Below the pieces are notes generated by a model that ran no database searches, was not told the origin of the DNA, and saw only the letters and a program-made list of their open reading frames with translations. 11,041 bases of DNA from Methanobacteriota archaeon (GTDB lineage Archaea > Thermoplasmatota > Thermoplasmata > RBG-16-68-12). A program made the position numbers and the translations under genes. Positions within the stretch are counted from its first letter, which is position 1. Each line of letters begins with the position of its first letter. The stretch lies in assembly GCA_005878515.1 (NCBI GenBank), contig VBLZ01000130.1:1-11041 (forward strand), read 5' to 3'. Of this stretch, positions 1 through 5,887 are shown in pieces.

Positions 1-2
1 TC

Positions 3-1040
3 CGCCGCGTCATGGAAGAGAAGTATACCGGCGACATGAAGATCCACGCGTTCAAGAACAACACGTCGCCGGACGGGACGTCGTACGGGTCGCACGAGAA
101 CTACTGTGTCTCCCGGGACGTGCCGTTTCCCGGTCAGTACGTCCGCGACCTCGTCCCGCACCTGTCCACGCGGATCATCTACACCGGGGCGGGCGACATC
201 GTCCGCGGGAAATACGTGCTCTCGCCGATGGCCTTCCTGACGTCGCAGGTGGTCAGCGGGGAAACGATGCACGACACCGGTATCCTGAACACCCGGGACG
301 AGCCCCATGCGGATGGCCGCCTCTGGCGACGTCTGCACGTGATTGTCGGCGACGCGCTCATGAACGAAACCGCGATCATGCTCCGCCACTTTGTCACGTC
401 GGGCGTGTTGCAGCTCATGGAAGATGGAAAGCTGAGTGACGTACCTCGGCTCAAGGACCCGATCCGGGATCTGTGGCACAACGTCGAGATCCGGAATCCG
501 GAGCAGTGGAAGGTCGAGCTGGAGGACGGCCGCGTCGTCTCGCCGATCGACATCCAGCGATACTACCTCGGGAAGATCGAGTCGATCGCGGTGGACGACT
601 GGGAGCACCGCGCGTTGCGGACGTTCGAAGAGGTCCTGGACGGCCTCGAGAACCGGCGCTCGAAGGAGCTCGCGCACCGGATCGAATGGCTCGATCGGTG
701 GTTCGCGATCCAGGAGGCGGGCGAGAAGAAGGCCGGGCCTGACGTCGAGATGATGGCGTGCAAGCAATACTCCGAAATCGGCGCGGAACGGTCCTTGTTC
801 TACAAGCGGCAGCGCGCCGGTTTGGTCGATCGCATCACGGACGATGATGCTATCAAAAAGGCGATTCAGGAGCCGCCGAAGGACACCCGCGCGGCGCTAC
901 GCAGGGAGCTATGCGACACCTTCAATATCGAGATGATCGATTGGTCTATGTTGATCGTGAACGACGGGACGCGCAGGCGAATCGATCTCCTCGATCCTTA
1001 CGCCACGAAGATGGAGGCACCCTATGCCACAGCAAGTTGA
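3..1040 (+). CDS. dop: Dop-type Pup deamidase/depupylase (PafA/Dop family), 5'-partial
   Basis: The Dop/PafA family shares a carboxylate-amine ligase fold. PafA joins Pup to lysines; Dop deamidates Pup and removes it from targets. The reading frame is open to the left edge (codons R-R-V precede the ATG at 12), and the protein aligns only from about residue 100-150 of the roughly 480-500-residue family, so the catalytic N-terminal Glu/Asp region lies outside the window. Visible signatures are FKNN, SYGSHENY, INTRDEPHAD-type (here LNTRDEPHAD), RRLHVIVGD, the SPIDIQRYYL segment, QYSEIG and PPKDTRAALRRE near the C terminus. SYGSHENY followed by a VSR.xPF stretch resembles Dop more than PafA (which has SYGCHENY). 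The following gene encodes a Pup-like protein, matching the actinobacterial dop-pup-prcB order. Codon use is high-GC like the neighbours, so any transfer is not recent. Family membership is very secure; Dop rather than PafA is an inference from motifs and gene order. Confidence 0.93.
   Translation, partial: RRVMEEKYTGDMKIHAFKNNTSPDGTSYGSHENYCVSRDVPFPGQYVRDLVPHLSTRIIYTGAGDIVRGKYVLSPMAFLTSQVVSGETMHDTGILNTRDEPHADGRLWRRLHVIVGDALMNETAIMLRHFVTSGVLQLMEDGKLSDVPRLKDPIRDLWHNVEIRNPEQWKVELEDGRVVSPIDIQRYYLGKIESIAVDDWEHRALRTFEEVLDGLENRRSKELAHRIEWLDRWFAIQEAGEKKAGPDVEMMACKQYSEIGAERSLFYKRQRAGLVDRITDDDAIKKAIQEPPKDTRAALRRELCDTFNIEMIDWSMLIVNDGTRRRIDLLDPYATKMEAPYATAS
1013..1017 (+). promoter_or_regulatory. Ribosome binding site for the pup-like gene
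   Basis: GGAGG lies 6 bases before the ATG at 1024, inside the last codons of dop. Its placement is ideal for translation of the overlapping small gene, and it is the main reason for accepting that gene and its start. Confidence 0.75.
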
Positions 1041-1200
1041 GGAAAAGCCGAAGAAGCGGAAGAAGAGCGAGAAGAAGCTGGAGTTTGAGGCCGGCAAGGT
1101 CTTCACCCCTGGCGAAGTGAAGGAAGAGGACTTCGAGCTCGACCTGGAAAGTGCGAAATTTCGTGCCCAGAAGGGGGAAGGAGGAGACCGGCGTGCCTAG
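1024..1200 (+). CDS. pup: Pup/UBact-like prokaryotic ubiquitin-like modifier (58 aa)
   Basis: This short gene overlaps the dop stop by 17 bases in another frame and has a GGAGG site 6 bases before its ATG. The 58-residue product is charged and lacks any predicted globular core: a Lys-rich N terminus (about residues 8-18), an acidic middle (31-42, with EVKEEDFELDLE), then KFRAQKGE at 45-52. This resembles the C-terminal part of mycobacterial Pup (VRAYVQKGGQ) and, as I recall it, the R/K-x-G-E end of UBact. Pup is attached to target lysines through a C-terminal Glu made by Dop from Gln, or encoded directly. Here the family-like end KGE is followed by six more residues, GGDRRA, before TAG. So either the mature end must be trimmed, the conjugation end differs, or the stop has been lost (GGA at 1180-1182 is one base from TGA). 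The identification leans on position beside dop, size and composition; sequence similarity alone would be weak. Confidence 0.72.
   Translation: MPQQVEEKPKKRKKSEKKLEFEAGKVFTPGEVKEEDFELDLESAKFRAQKGEGGDRRA
1180..1186 (+). promoter_or_regulatory. Ribosome binding site for the truncated prcB-like frame
   Basis: GGAGGAG ends 6 bases before the GTG at 1193, the same spacing as the site in front of the pup-like gene. It sits in the last codons of that gene. A strong site at a start that opens only 12 codons suggests that a longer gene once began here. Confidence 0.65.
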
Positions 1201-1231
1201 TAGTTTCACTGACCCCTGGCCGAATTCTTGA
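1193..1231 (+). pseudogene. Truncated start of a proteasome beta-subunit (prcB-like) gene
   Basis: A GTG start overlaps the stop of the pup-like gene and reads VPSSFTDPWPNS before TGA. The SSFTD string matches the conserved part of the bacterial PrcB propeptide (SSFTDFLRR in Mycobacterium, from memory). In actinobacteria prcB directly follows pup, so position, ribosome binding site and residues agree. No catalytic-Thr region or other beta-subunit sequence is present up to the M16 gene at 2296; a homing endonuclease gene begins 40 bases after the stop. The match covers only five residues, so chance is possible. A small genuine peptide or a leader for something else are alternatives. Confidence 0.45.
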
Positions 1232-1271
1232 TTGACGCTCGACGTAGTTCATATTCTTCATCGTTCCCTCT

Positions 1272-2207
1272 GTGAAGTATGTCGCTGGCTTCGTAGACGG
1301 GGAAGCCCAGGTATGTCTGAACCGGATACCCCGGCGACGTTCGTATGAATACTGCGTAAGAATTTCGATTTACAACACCGACCGAGCCGTGCTCACGGAG
1401 ATCCGGGAGGGTTGGGGCGGCATCCTGACGAGCGTGGCCTCGCGGAATCCTCGATGGAAGCGGAGCTACGCGCTCATCTGGACGAATGCCGCCGCCGCCA
1501 GATTCCTGTCCGAAATTGCGCCACATCTGAGGGTCAAGTCAAAGCAAGCGGCGACACTGTTCCAATTCCTTCGCCACCTTCGTACGTGTCGCCGTAGGAG
1601 GGATCGATACGGCCGGCTTCTCCCCCTGTCCAACAGACAACAGAGAATTCGTGAGGCATTCTATCGGCGCCTCAAGAATCTCAATATGAAGGGTCCGACC
1701 CAAGCCCAACGGCGTCAACGGGTGTCCGCCGAGAGTCGCCAGCTTCCGATACCGTCGGCGGCGTACCTCGCGGGCTTCATCGATGCGGAGGGCAGCGTGA
1801 GGCTCACGAAGAACCATTTCCCAGGCTGGAATCCCCAGTACGGAGCGAGGGTTCAGGTGTGCAACACGAATCGAATCGTCTTGGAAGATCTTCGGCGGAC
1901 GTTCGGTGGCGTCATTACGTACCAGCCGAGACGTAGCGTTCGTTGGAAGGACTCCTATCAGCTAGTCTGGACGGGGCGAAGGGTCGAGCCACTCCTGCGC
2001 GCGGTGGAGCCGCATCTTCGCCTTAAGCGGAGAAACGCACGAATCGTAAAGCAGTTCATCGAGCACCGAAAGAGGACGCACCAAGGCCGGGCTGGACGAT
2101 TCTTCGGACACCTGCCGAAGCAGGTGATTGCCTACCGGGAAGACCTATACCAACGAATGAAAAAGCTCAACGCCAAAGGGCCTCCGGCTCCTGGGGCCAT
2201 GAAGTGA
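1272..2207 (+). CDS. Two-domain LAGLIDADG homing endonuclease
   Basis: This 311-residue protein contains two copies of the LAGLIDADG fold: motif one VAGFVDGEA at residues 4-12 and motif two LAGFIDAEG at 166-174. The metal-binding acidic residue (position 8 of the motif) is Glu in both, E11 and E173, so cleavage activity may be retained. The halves are clear duplicates: each runs motif, then a Y/CNT..R.VL strand, an R.W..SY.L.WT segment, PHLR.K, and a closing LN.KGP (about 137-142 and 300). Such monomeric enzymes cut long asymmetric DNA sites and spread themselves or a host intron. The GTG start lies just before the first motif, with no ribosome binding site; an in-frame stop at 1245 limits extension. 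Third-position GC is visibly lower and the Arg/Lys content higher than in neighbours, pointing to foreign origin. There are no intein splicing blocks around it. It follows a broken prcB-like start. Confidence 0.9.
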   Translation: MKYVAGFVDGEAQVCLNRIPRRRSYEYCVRISIYNTDRAVLTEIREGWGGILTSVASRNPRWKRSYALIWTNAAAARFLSEIAPHLRVKSKQAATLFQFLRHLRTCRRRRDRYGRLLPLSNRQQRIREAFYRRLKNLNMKGPTQAQRRQRVSAESRQLPIPSAAYLAGFIDAEGSVRLTKNHFPGWNPQYGARVQVCNTNRIVLEDLRRTFGGVITYQPRRSVRWKDSYQLVWTGRRVEPLLRAVEPHLRLKRRNARIVKQFIEHRKRTHQGRAGRFFGHLPKQVIAYREDLYQRMKKLNAKGPPAPGAMK

Positions 2208-2295
2208 GACCAGGCGTTCCGGCTCGGTCGGGGCAGAGGGGCGGAACGGTCCGTCGGGCAACTTGATATCGCCCGCCCGCCTTCCCAGCGGCCGG
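2208..2295. other. Spacer before M16 genes, TATA-like element
   Basis: This gap between the homing endonuclease and the first M16 gene shows no proteasome-like coding remnant and no ribosome binding site. TTGATATC at about 2263-2270 lies 26-33 bases before the ATG at 2296 and could be the TATA box of a leaderless transcript. An in-frame TTG at 2263 would extend the M16 protein by 11 residues that do not resemble the family start. Confidence 0.4.
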
Positions 2296-3576
2296 ATGCC
2301 CACCCGCGTGGAGACGCTGGACAACGGCCTGAAGGTCATCCTCCGGCCGATCCCAGACACGAAGGCCCTCTCGACCTGGGTCGTCTACCGGATTGGCTCC
2401 CGCAACGAGGTCCCCGGCATGACCGGCTCGACCCACTGGGTCGAACACATGCTGTTCAAAGGGGGCGGCAAACTCGGCAAGGGGGACATCGACAAGATGA
2501 TCTCCCGCCTCGGCGGCAAGATGAACGCCTTCACCGACACGGATTACACGATGTACTTCGAGACGATCCCCGCGAGCGCGATGGACACGGCCCTGATGAT
2601 CGAGTCGGAGCGCATGCGGAATGCGGCGTTCGACCCGAAAGAGGTCGAGGCCGAGCGGACGGTCGTCATCAGCGAGCGGGAGGGCGCGGAGAACCAGCCC
2701 GAGTTCGCGGTCGAGGAGGAGCTCTGGGGCCTCGCCTTCCATGTCCACCCGTACCACTGGACTGCGATCGGGTACAAGCAGGACCTCGCGACACTCGACC
2801 GGGACCCTCTGTACCGTCACTACCTCCGGTACTACGCGCCGAACAACGCCTCCCTGGTCCTCGTCGGCGGCTTCGACCCGGCGGTCGCGATGCAGCACGT
2901 CCGTGAGGCGTTCGGGGCCCTGAAGCCGGAGACGCCGCCGGACCCGCTCCGCCTCGCCGAGCCGGAGCAGCACGGGGAGCGGCGGAGCGACCTCGACCGC
3001 CCGGGCCCCGCGGACCTCCTGTCCGTGGGCTGGCACATCCCGGCCGCGAGCCACGAGGACACCGCGGCACTCGTCCTCCTGTCGACGGTCCTCGGCGGCT
3101 GGCGGGGCATCGTGCCATTCGCGGCCGGCGACTGGCAACCGCGTTCGAACCGCCTGTACCGCGCGCTCGTCGACGCGCGCCTCGCGACCGACGTCGGCGT
3201 GCGGCAGGAGATGAAACTCGACCCCGCGTTGCTGATCGCCAGCGTGACCCTCGCGCGCGGCGCGTCCCTCGACCGGGTCGAGGCGGTCCTCGATCGAGAG
3301 GTCGAGAAGCTGCGGAAGGCCCCGCCGCCCAAGGCCGAGCTCGCGCGCGCTCGCGCGCAAGTCCGCGCCTGGGCCCGGTACGAGCAAGACGGCGTCACGT
3401 TCCAGGGGATCCTCCTCAGCGCGGGCGAAGGCCTCGGCTCCTGGGATTTCGGGGAGGCGCTCCTCGCGAAGATCGAGAACGTCCGCGCGGAGCAGATCCG
3501 GGCGGTCGCCCGGACGTACCTCGTCGACGACCACCGGACCGTCGTCCGCTTCCACGCCCAGGAGGTCCCGGCGTGA
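2296..3576 (+). CDS. M16 family zinc metallopeptidase, catalytic subunit
   Basis: This 426-residue M16 (insulinase/mitochondrial processing peptidase-like) protein has the inverted zinc motif HWVEH at residues 47-51, with the downstream glutamates E120 and E127 spaced as in processing peptidase (third zinc ligand 76 residues after the second His). The opening ETLDNGLKVIL is the usual family start, which favours the ATG at 2296 over an upstream TTG at 2263. Residues about 1-200 form the catalytic half and the rest the second M16 domain, with SNRLYRALVD-type sequence. No signal peptide or membrane segment is visible, so it is probably cytoplasmic. The next gene overlaps it by four bases and encodes an inactive homologue, so the two likely form a clam-shell heterodimer that degrades peptides or small unfolded proteins. 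The substrate cannot be inferred. Confidence 0.93.
   Translation: MPTRVETLDNGLKVILRPIPDTKALSTWVVYRIGSRNEVPGMTGSTHWVEHMLFKGGGKLGKGDIDKMISRLGGKMNAFTDTDYTMYFETIPASAMDTALMIESERMRNAAFDPKEVEAERTVVISEREGAENQPEFAVEEELWGLAFHVHPYHWTAIGYKQDLATLDRDPLYRHYLRYYAPNNASLVLVGGFDPAVAMQHVREAFGALKPETPPDPLRLAEPEQHGERRSDLDRPGPADLLSVGWHIPAASHEDTAALVLLSTVLGGWRGIVPFAAGDWQPRSNRLYRALVDARLATDVGVRQEMKLDPALLIASVTLARGASLDRVEAVLDREVEKLRKAPPPKAELARARAQVRAWARYEQDGVTFQGILLSAGEGLGSWDFGEALLAKIENVRAEQIRAVARTYLVDDHRTVVRFHAQEVPA
3561..3565 (+). promoter_or_regulatory. Ribosome binding site for second M16 gene
   Basis: GGAGG lies 7 bases before the GTG at 3573 and inside the end of the first M16 gene, supporting both the GTG start and coupled translation. 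Confidence 0.7.
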
Positions 3577-4832
3577 ACCTGCCGGACCGGACCGTCCTCG
3601 AGAACGGCGCCGTCCTCCTGTCGCACGCCTTGCCGTCGAACCCGTTCATCGCGTTCCGCGGGAGCGTCCCCGCCGGGGTCGCGGCGGAGGGCTCCGACCA
3701 GGGCGTGGCCGAGTTCACGTCGCGCCTGCTGTTGAGCGGCACGCGCACGATGAGCGCGGCGAAGCTCGCGGACCGCCTCGAGGGGATCGGGGCGACGCTC
3801 GAGTTCCACGGGGGCGAGGAGGTCCTCACGTTCCAGGGGCGGTGCACGCGCGAGACGGCGGCGGAGACCGTCCGCATCCTCGTCGAGTGCCTCGCCCGCC
3901 CCACGTTCCCGGCGAAGGAGATCGAACGCGTCCGCGGCGAACTCCTGAATGACGTCCGCATGGAGGCGGACGACACGCGCGCCCGGGCGTTCCGCGAACT
4001 CGCCCGGCTCGTCTTCCCGAAGGACCACCCGTACGGGCGGGACCCGAAGGGGAGCGAATCCCGGATCCGCCGGATCCGGCGCGCGGACATCGTGTCGTTC
4101 CACGAGGCCCACGTGGGCCCGGAGGGCCTCATCCTCGCCGCGACGGGCGACGTGGACCGGACCCTCCTCGACGACGCGATCGCCACCCCGCTGTCGCGAC
4201 TCCGCGGCGACGAAGGCGGACCGCCCGCGATCCCGCCCCCGCCGCCCCATCGGCCCGGGACGGGATGGATCCCGATGCCGCACAAGACGCAGGTCGACAT
4301 CGCGATCGGCGCGCCGGGTGTCCCCCGCCCGCACGCGGACTACTATGCGCTCAACCTGGCGAACCTCCTGTTCGGGCGGATCGGGCTGTACGGCCGCCTC
4401 GGGCGGAACCTGCGGGACGAGCAAGGCCTCGCCTACTACGCGTTCTCGAGCCTCGACGCGCGCACGGCGGGCGGGATGTGGTCGATCTCGGCGGGCGTGA
4501 ATCCGGCGAACCTCGGGAAGGCGATCGAGTCGATCCGAGGCGAGATGGACCGCCTCCGGACGGAGCCCTTCACGCGGGACGAGATCCGGGACGGGAAGGA
4601 CAACCAGGTCAGTTCGCTGATCGTGTCGCTCGAGCGGAACGCGGAGGTCGCGTCCGAGTTGCACCGGATGGAATACTACGGCCTCGGCATGGACTTCCTG
4701 GAGCGCTACCCCGACGTGATCGCGGATCTGACGGAGGAGCGGGTCCGGGACGTCGCGCGGAAGTACTTCCTGGCGTCCGCGAGCTCGATGGTCGTGGCCG
4801 GACCGGTGGGCCGCACCCGGCTCCGCCTGTGA
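3573..4832 (+). CDS. M16 family peptidase-like protein, non-catalytic subunit
   Basis: The 419-residue product begins NLPDRTVLENGAVLL, the typical M16 opening. Where the active partner has HWVEH this protein has an EFTSR-type segment (GVAEFTSRLLLSGT), so zinc cannot be bound in the normal way. It keeps the structural features of inactive M16 subunits: LLSGT after the motif site, the FPAKEIERVRGELLNDV helix, and GRLGRNLRDEQGLAYYAFSS with the conserved Arg/Tyr pair that in this class supports substrate binding across the dimer. The GTG overlaps the TGA of the upstream gene (GTGA), indicating co-translation in equal amounts with the catalytic subunit. In known M16B pairs both subunits are needed for activity. 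No export signal is seen. Confidence 0.9.
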   Translation: MNLPDRTVLENGAVLLSHALPSNPFIAFRGSVPAGVAAEGSDQGVAEFTSRLLLSGTRTMSAAKLADRLEGIGATLEFHGGEEVLTFQGRCTRETAAETVRILVECLARPTFPAKEIERVRGELLNDVRMEADDTRARAFRELARLVFPKDHPYGRDPKGSESRIRRIRRADIVSFHEAHVGPEGLILAATGDVDRTLLDDAIATPLSRLRGDEGGPPAIPPPPPHRPGTGWIPMPHKTQVDIAIGAPGVPRPHADYYALNLANLLFGRIGLYGRLGRNLRDEQGLAYYAFSSLDARTAGGMWSISAGVNPANLGKAIESIRGEMDRLRTEPFTRDEIRDGKDNQVSSLIVSLERNAEVASELHRMEYYGLGMDFLERYPDVIADLTEERVRDVARKYFLASASSMVVAGPVGRTRLRL

Positions 4833-4837
4833 CCCGG

Positions 4838-4865
4838 AATTATATCATTTCATAATTAAATAAAT
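4838..4865. terminator. AT-rich bidirectional termination region
   Basis: Plus-strand M16 genes and minus-strand isoprenoid genes converge here. In a very GC-rich setting this stretch is almost all A/T. It contains a 6-bp inverted repeat (AATTAT at 4838-4843, ATAATT at 4852-4857) and T-rich runs on both strands (ATTTATTTAATT read on the minus strand). T-rich tracts after genes terminate archaeal transcription. The role is inferred from position and composition. Confidence 0.5.
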
Positions 4866-4927
4866 GCCATCCGATAGAACTTGTCGGACGCCGCGCGCTT
4901 GACCTTCCGGTCGTCCGCCGGGAGGCC

Positions 4928-5887
4928 TCAGAACACGTGGTCGTCCGTGATCCGGGCAGGGCCGCCGACGTCGCAGGGGATCGTCCGGATCCCGAGGTCC
5001 GCGATCGCCTTGCGCACGTCGTCGGCGCGATCCGGGAACGTGTTCACGTAGACGGTCGCCCCGGTGTCGATCGAGAAGAAGGCGGGGACCCCGGCCTCCC
5101 GCATCCGGCGGACCGCGAGGATGACCCGGAGGGTATCCGGTTGCCAGAGCACCATCTCGCCGGTGCCCGTCATCGTGATTCCGTGGAGCATGAGCGTGTC
5201 GCGTTCCGCGAGCGCGCAGATCCCTCCGATGTCCCGTTTCCGGATCGCGAGCTCCATCTCCGCGATCAGGCGGGGCATCTCGGCGAGCCGCGCGTGGAAG
5301 AACGGCGAGGTGAGCGCCTCCCGGTGCGCGTCGTCCGTCTGCTTGAATGCCGGCACGAGCGCGACGATCATCGCCATCGGCAGGTCGACCCCGGCCAGCT
5401 GGACCGCGTACGAATCCTCGTCGGTCAGCCCCATCTTCCACTTGCTGAACCCGCCGGTCACGGATCGGCTCGCGGATCCCGCGCCCCGACGGGCGAAGCG
5501 GGAGATTTCCTCGGGCGCGAGGCGGAGGCCCGCGGCGTGGGCCGCCGCGGTCGCGAGCGCCGCGAATCCGGAGGCGCTCGCGCCCAGCCCGATGTTCGAT
5601 GGGAAATCGTTCACGCTCGCCATGCGGAACTGCTGGGAGAGCGAGGCGCGGCCGCGGATGACGTCGACGACGGCACGGATGCGCTCCATGTCCCGCGCGT
5701 TCACGTCCCGCCCGTCGATCGTCGCGGTGTCCCGGGCGACTCCGCCGAACTCGAGCGTCGTCCGGCTGGTCAGCGGCGCCGTGCAGACGCTGATCGAATC
5801 GTGGAAGGGGAGGCGGAGGACGGGGTCGGCGAGGCCATGGTACTTGATGAGACCCTGGATCGGATGAGCCACCGCGGTCGCCTTCAT
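4928..5887 (-). CDS. mvaD: Phosphomevalonate decarboxylase-like enzyme (GHMP/MvaD family)
   Basis: This 319-residue enzyme belongs to the ATP-dependent mevalonate-derivative decarboxylases that make isopentenyl (di)phosphate for archaeal membrane lipids. The N terminus AHPIQGLIKYHG with LPFHDSISVCTAP resembles haloarchaeal phosphomevalonate decarboxylase more than the eukaryotic diphospho enzyme. The GHMP ATP loop is FPSNIGLGASASGF (95-108). GAGSASRSVTGGF (135-147) carries the catalytic Arg (R141), and SIDTGAT supplies the catalytic Asp (D274) that is expected in true decarboxylases. This argues against the Thermoplasma-type mevalonate 3-kinase, but substrate phosphorylation state cannot be read from sequence. 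The ATG at 5887 overlaps the stop of the HAD gene (ATGA), with GGAG 8 bases upstream. An ATG two codons earlier is possible; the longer open frame to 5986 is not credible. After the TGA the frame stays open for 23 codon-like triplets. Confidence 0.87.
   Translation of the reverse strand: MKATAVAHPIQGLIKYHGLADPVLRLPFHDSISVCTAPLTSRTTLEFGGVARDTATIDGRDVNARDMERIRAVVDVIRGRASLSQQFRMASVNDFPSNIGLGASASGFAALATAAAHAAGLRLAPEEISRFARRGAGSASRSVTGGFSKWKMGLTDEDSYAVQLAGVDLPMAMIVALVPAFKQTDDAHREALTSPFFHARLAEMPRLIAEMELAIRKRDIGGICALAERDTLMLHGITMTGTGEMVLWQPDTLRVILAVRRMREAGVPAFFSIDTGATVYVNTFPDRADDVRKAIADLGIRTIPCDVGGPARITDDHVF

Noticed and set aside
436..753. Ser/Arg-rich plus-strand frame inside dop
   Set aside because: Composition is typical of an out-of-phase reading of GC-rich codons, and dop motifs run through the same bases.
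1272..2207. Endonuclease as part of an intein in the proteasome or dop protein
   Set aside because: No splicing blocks (N-terminal Cys/Ser block or C-terminal His-Asn) and no continuous host frame on either side.
2263..2295. TTG extension of the first M16 gene
   Set aside because: No ribosome binding site, the 11 added residues do not match the family start, and the bases look like a TATA element for the ATG at 2296.
2167..3555. Long open frame on the minus strand (462 codons) opposite the first M16 gene
   Set aside because: Shadow frame in GC-rich DNA. The plus strand has a clear M16 peptidase with intact motifs, and the antisense product is low-complexity Arg/Asp/Glu/Val-rich with no family features.
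2832..4664. Minus-strand frame of 610 codons across both M16 genes
   Set aside because: Same cause: it spans two well-supported plus-strand genes and the product is repetitive in Arg and Asp without recognisable domains.
4838..4865. Possible insertion-sequence end or attachment site in the AT-rich spacer
   Set aside because: Only a 6-bp inverted repeat with no flanking target duplication or partner copy; termination between convergent genes explains it.
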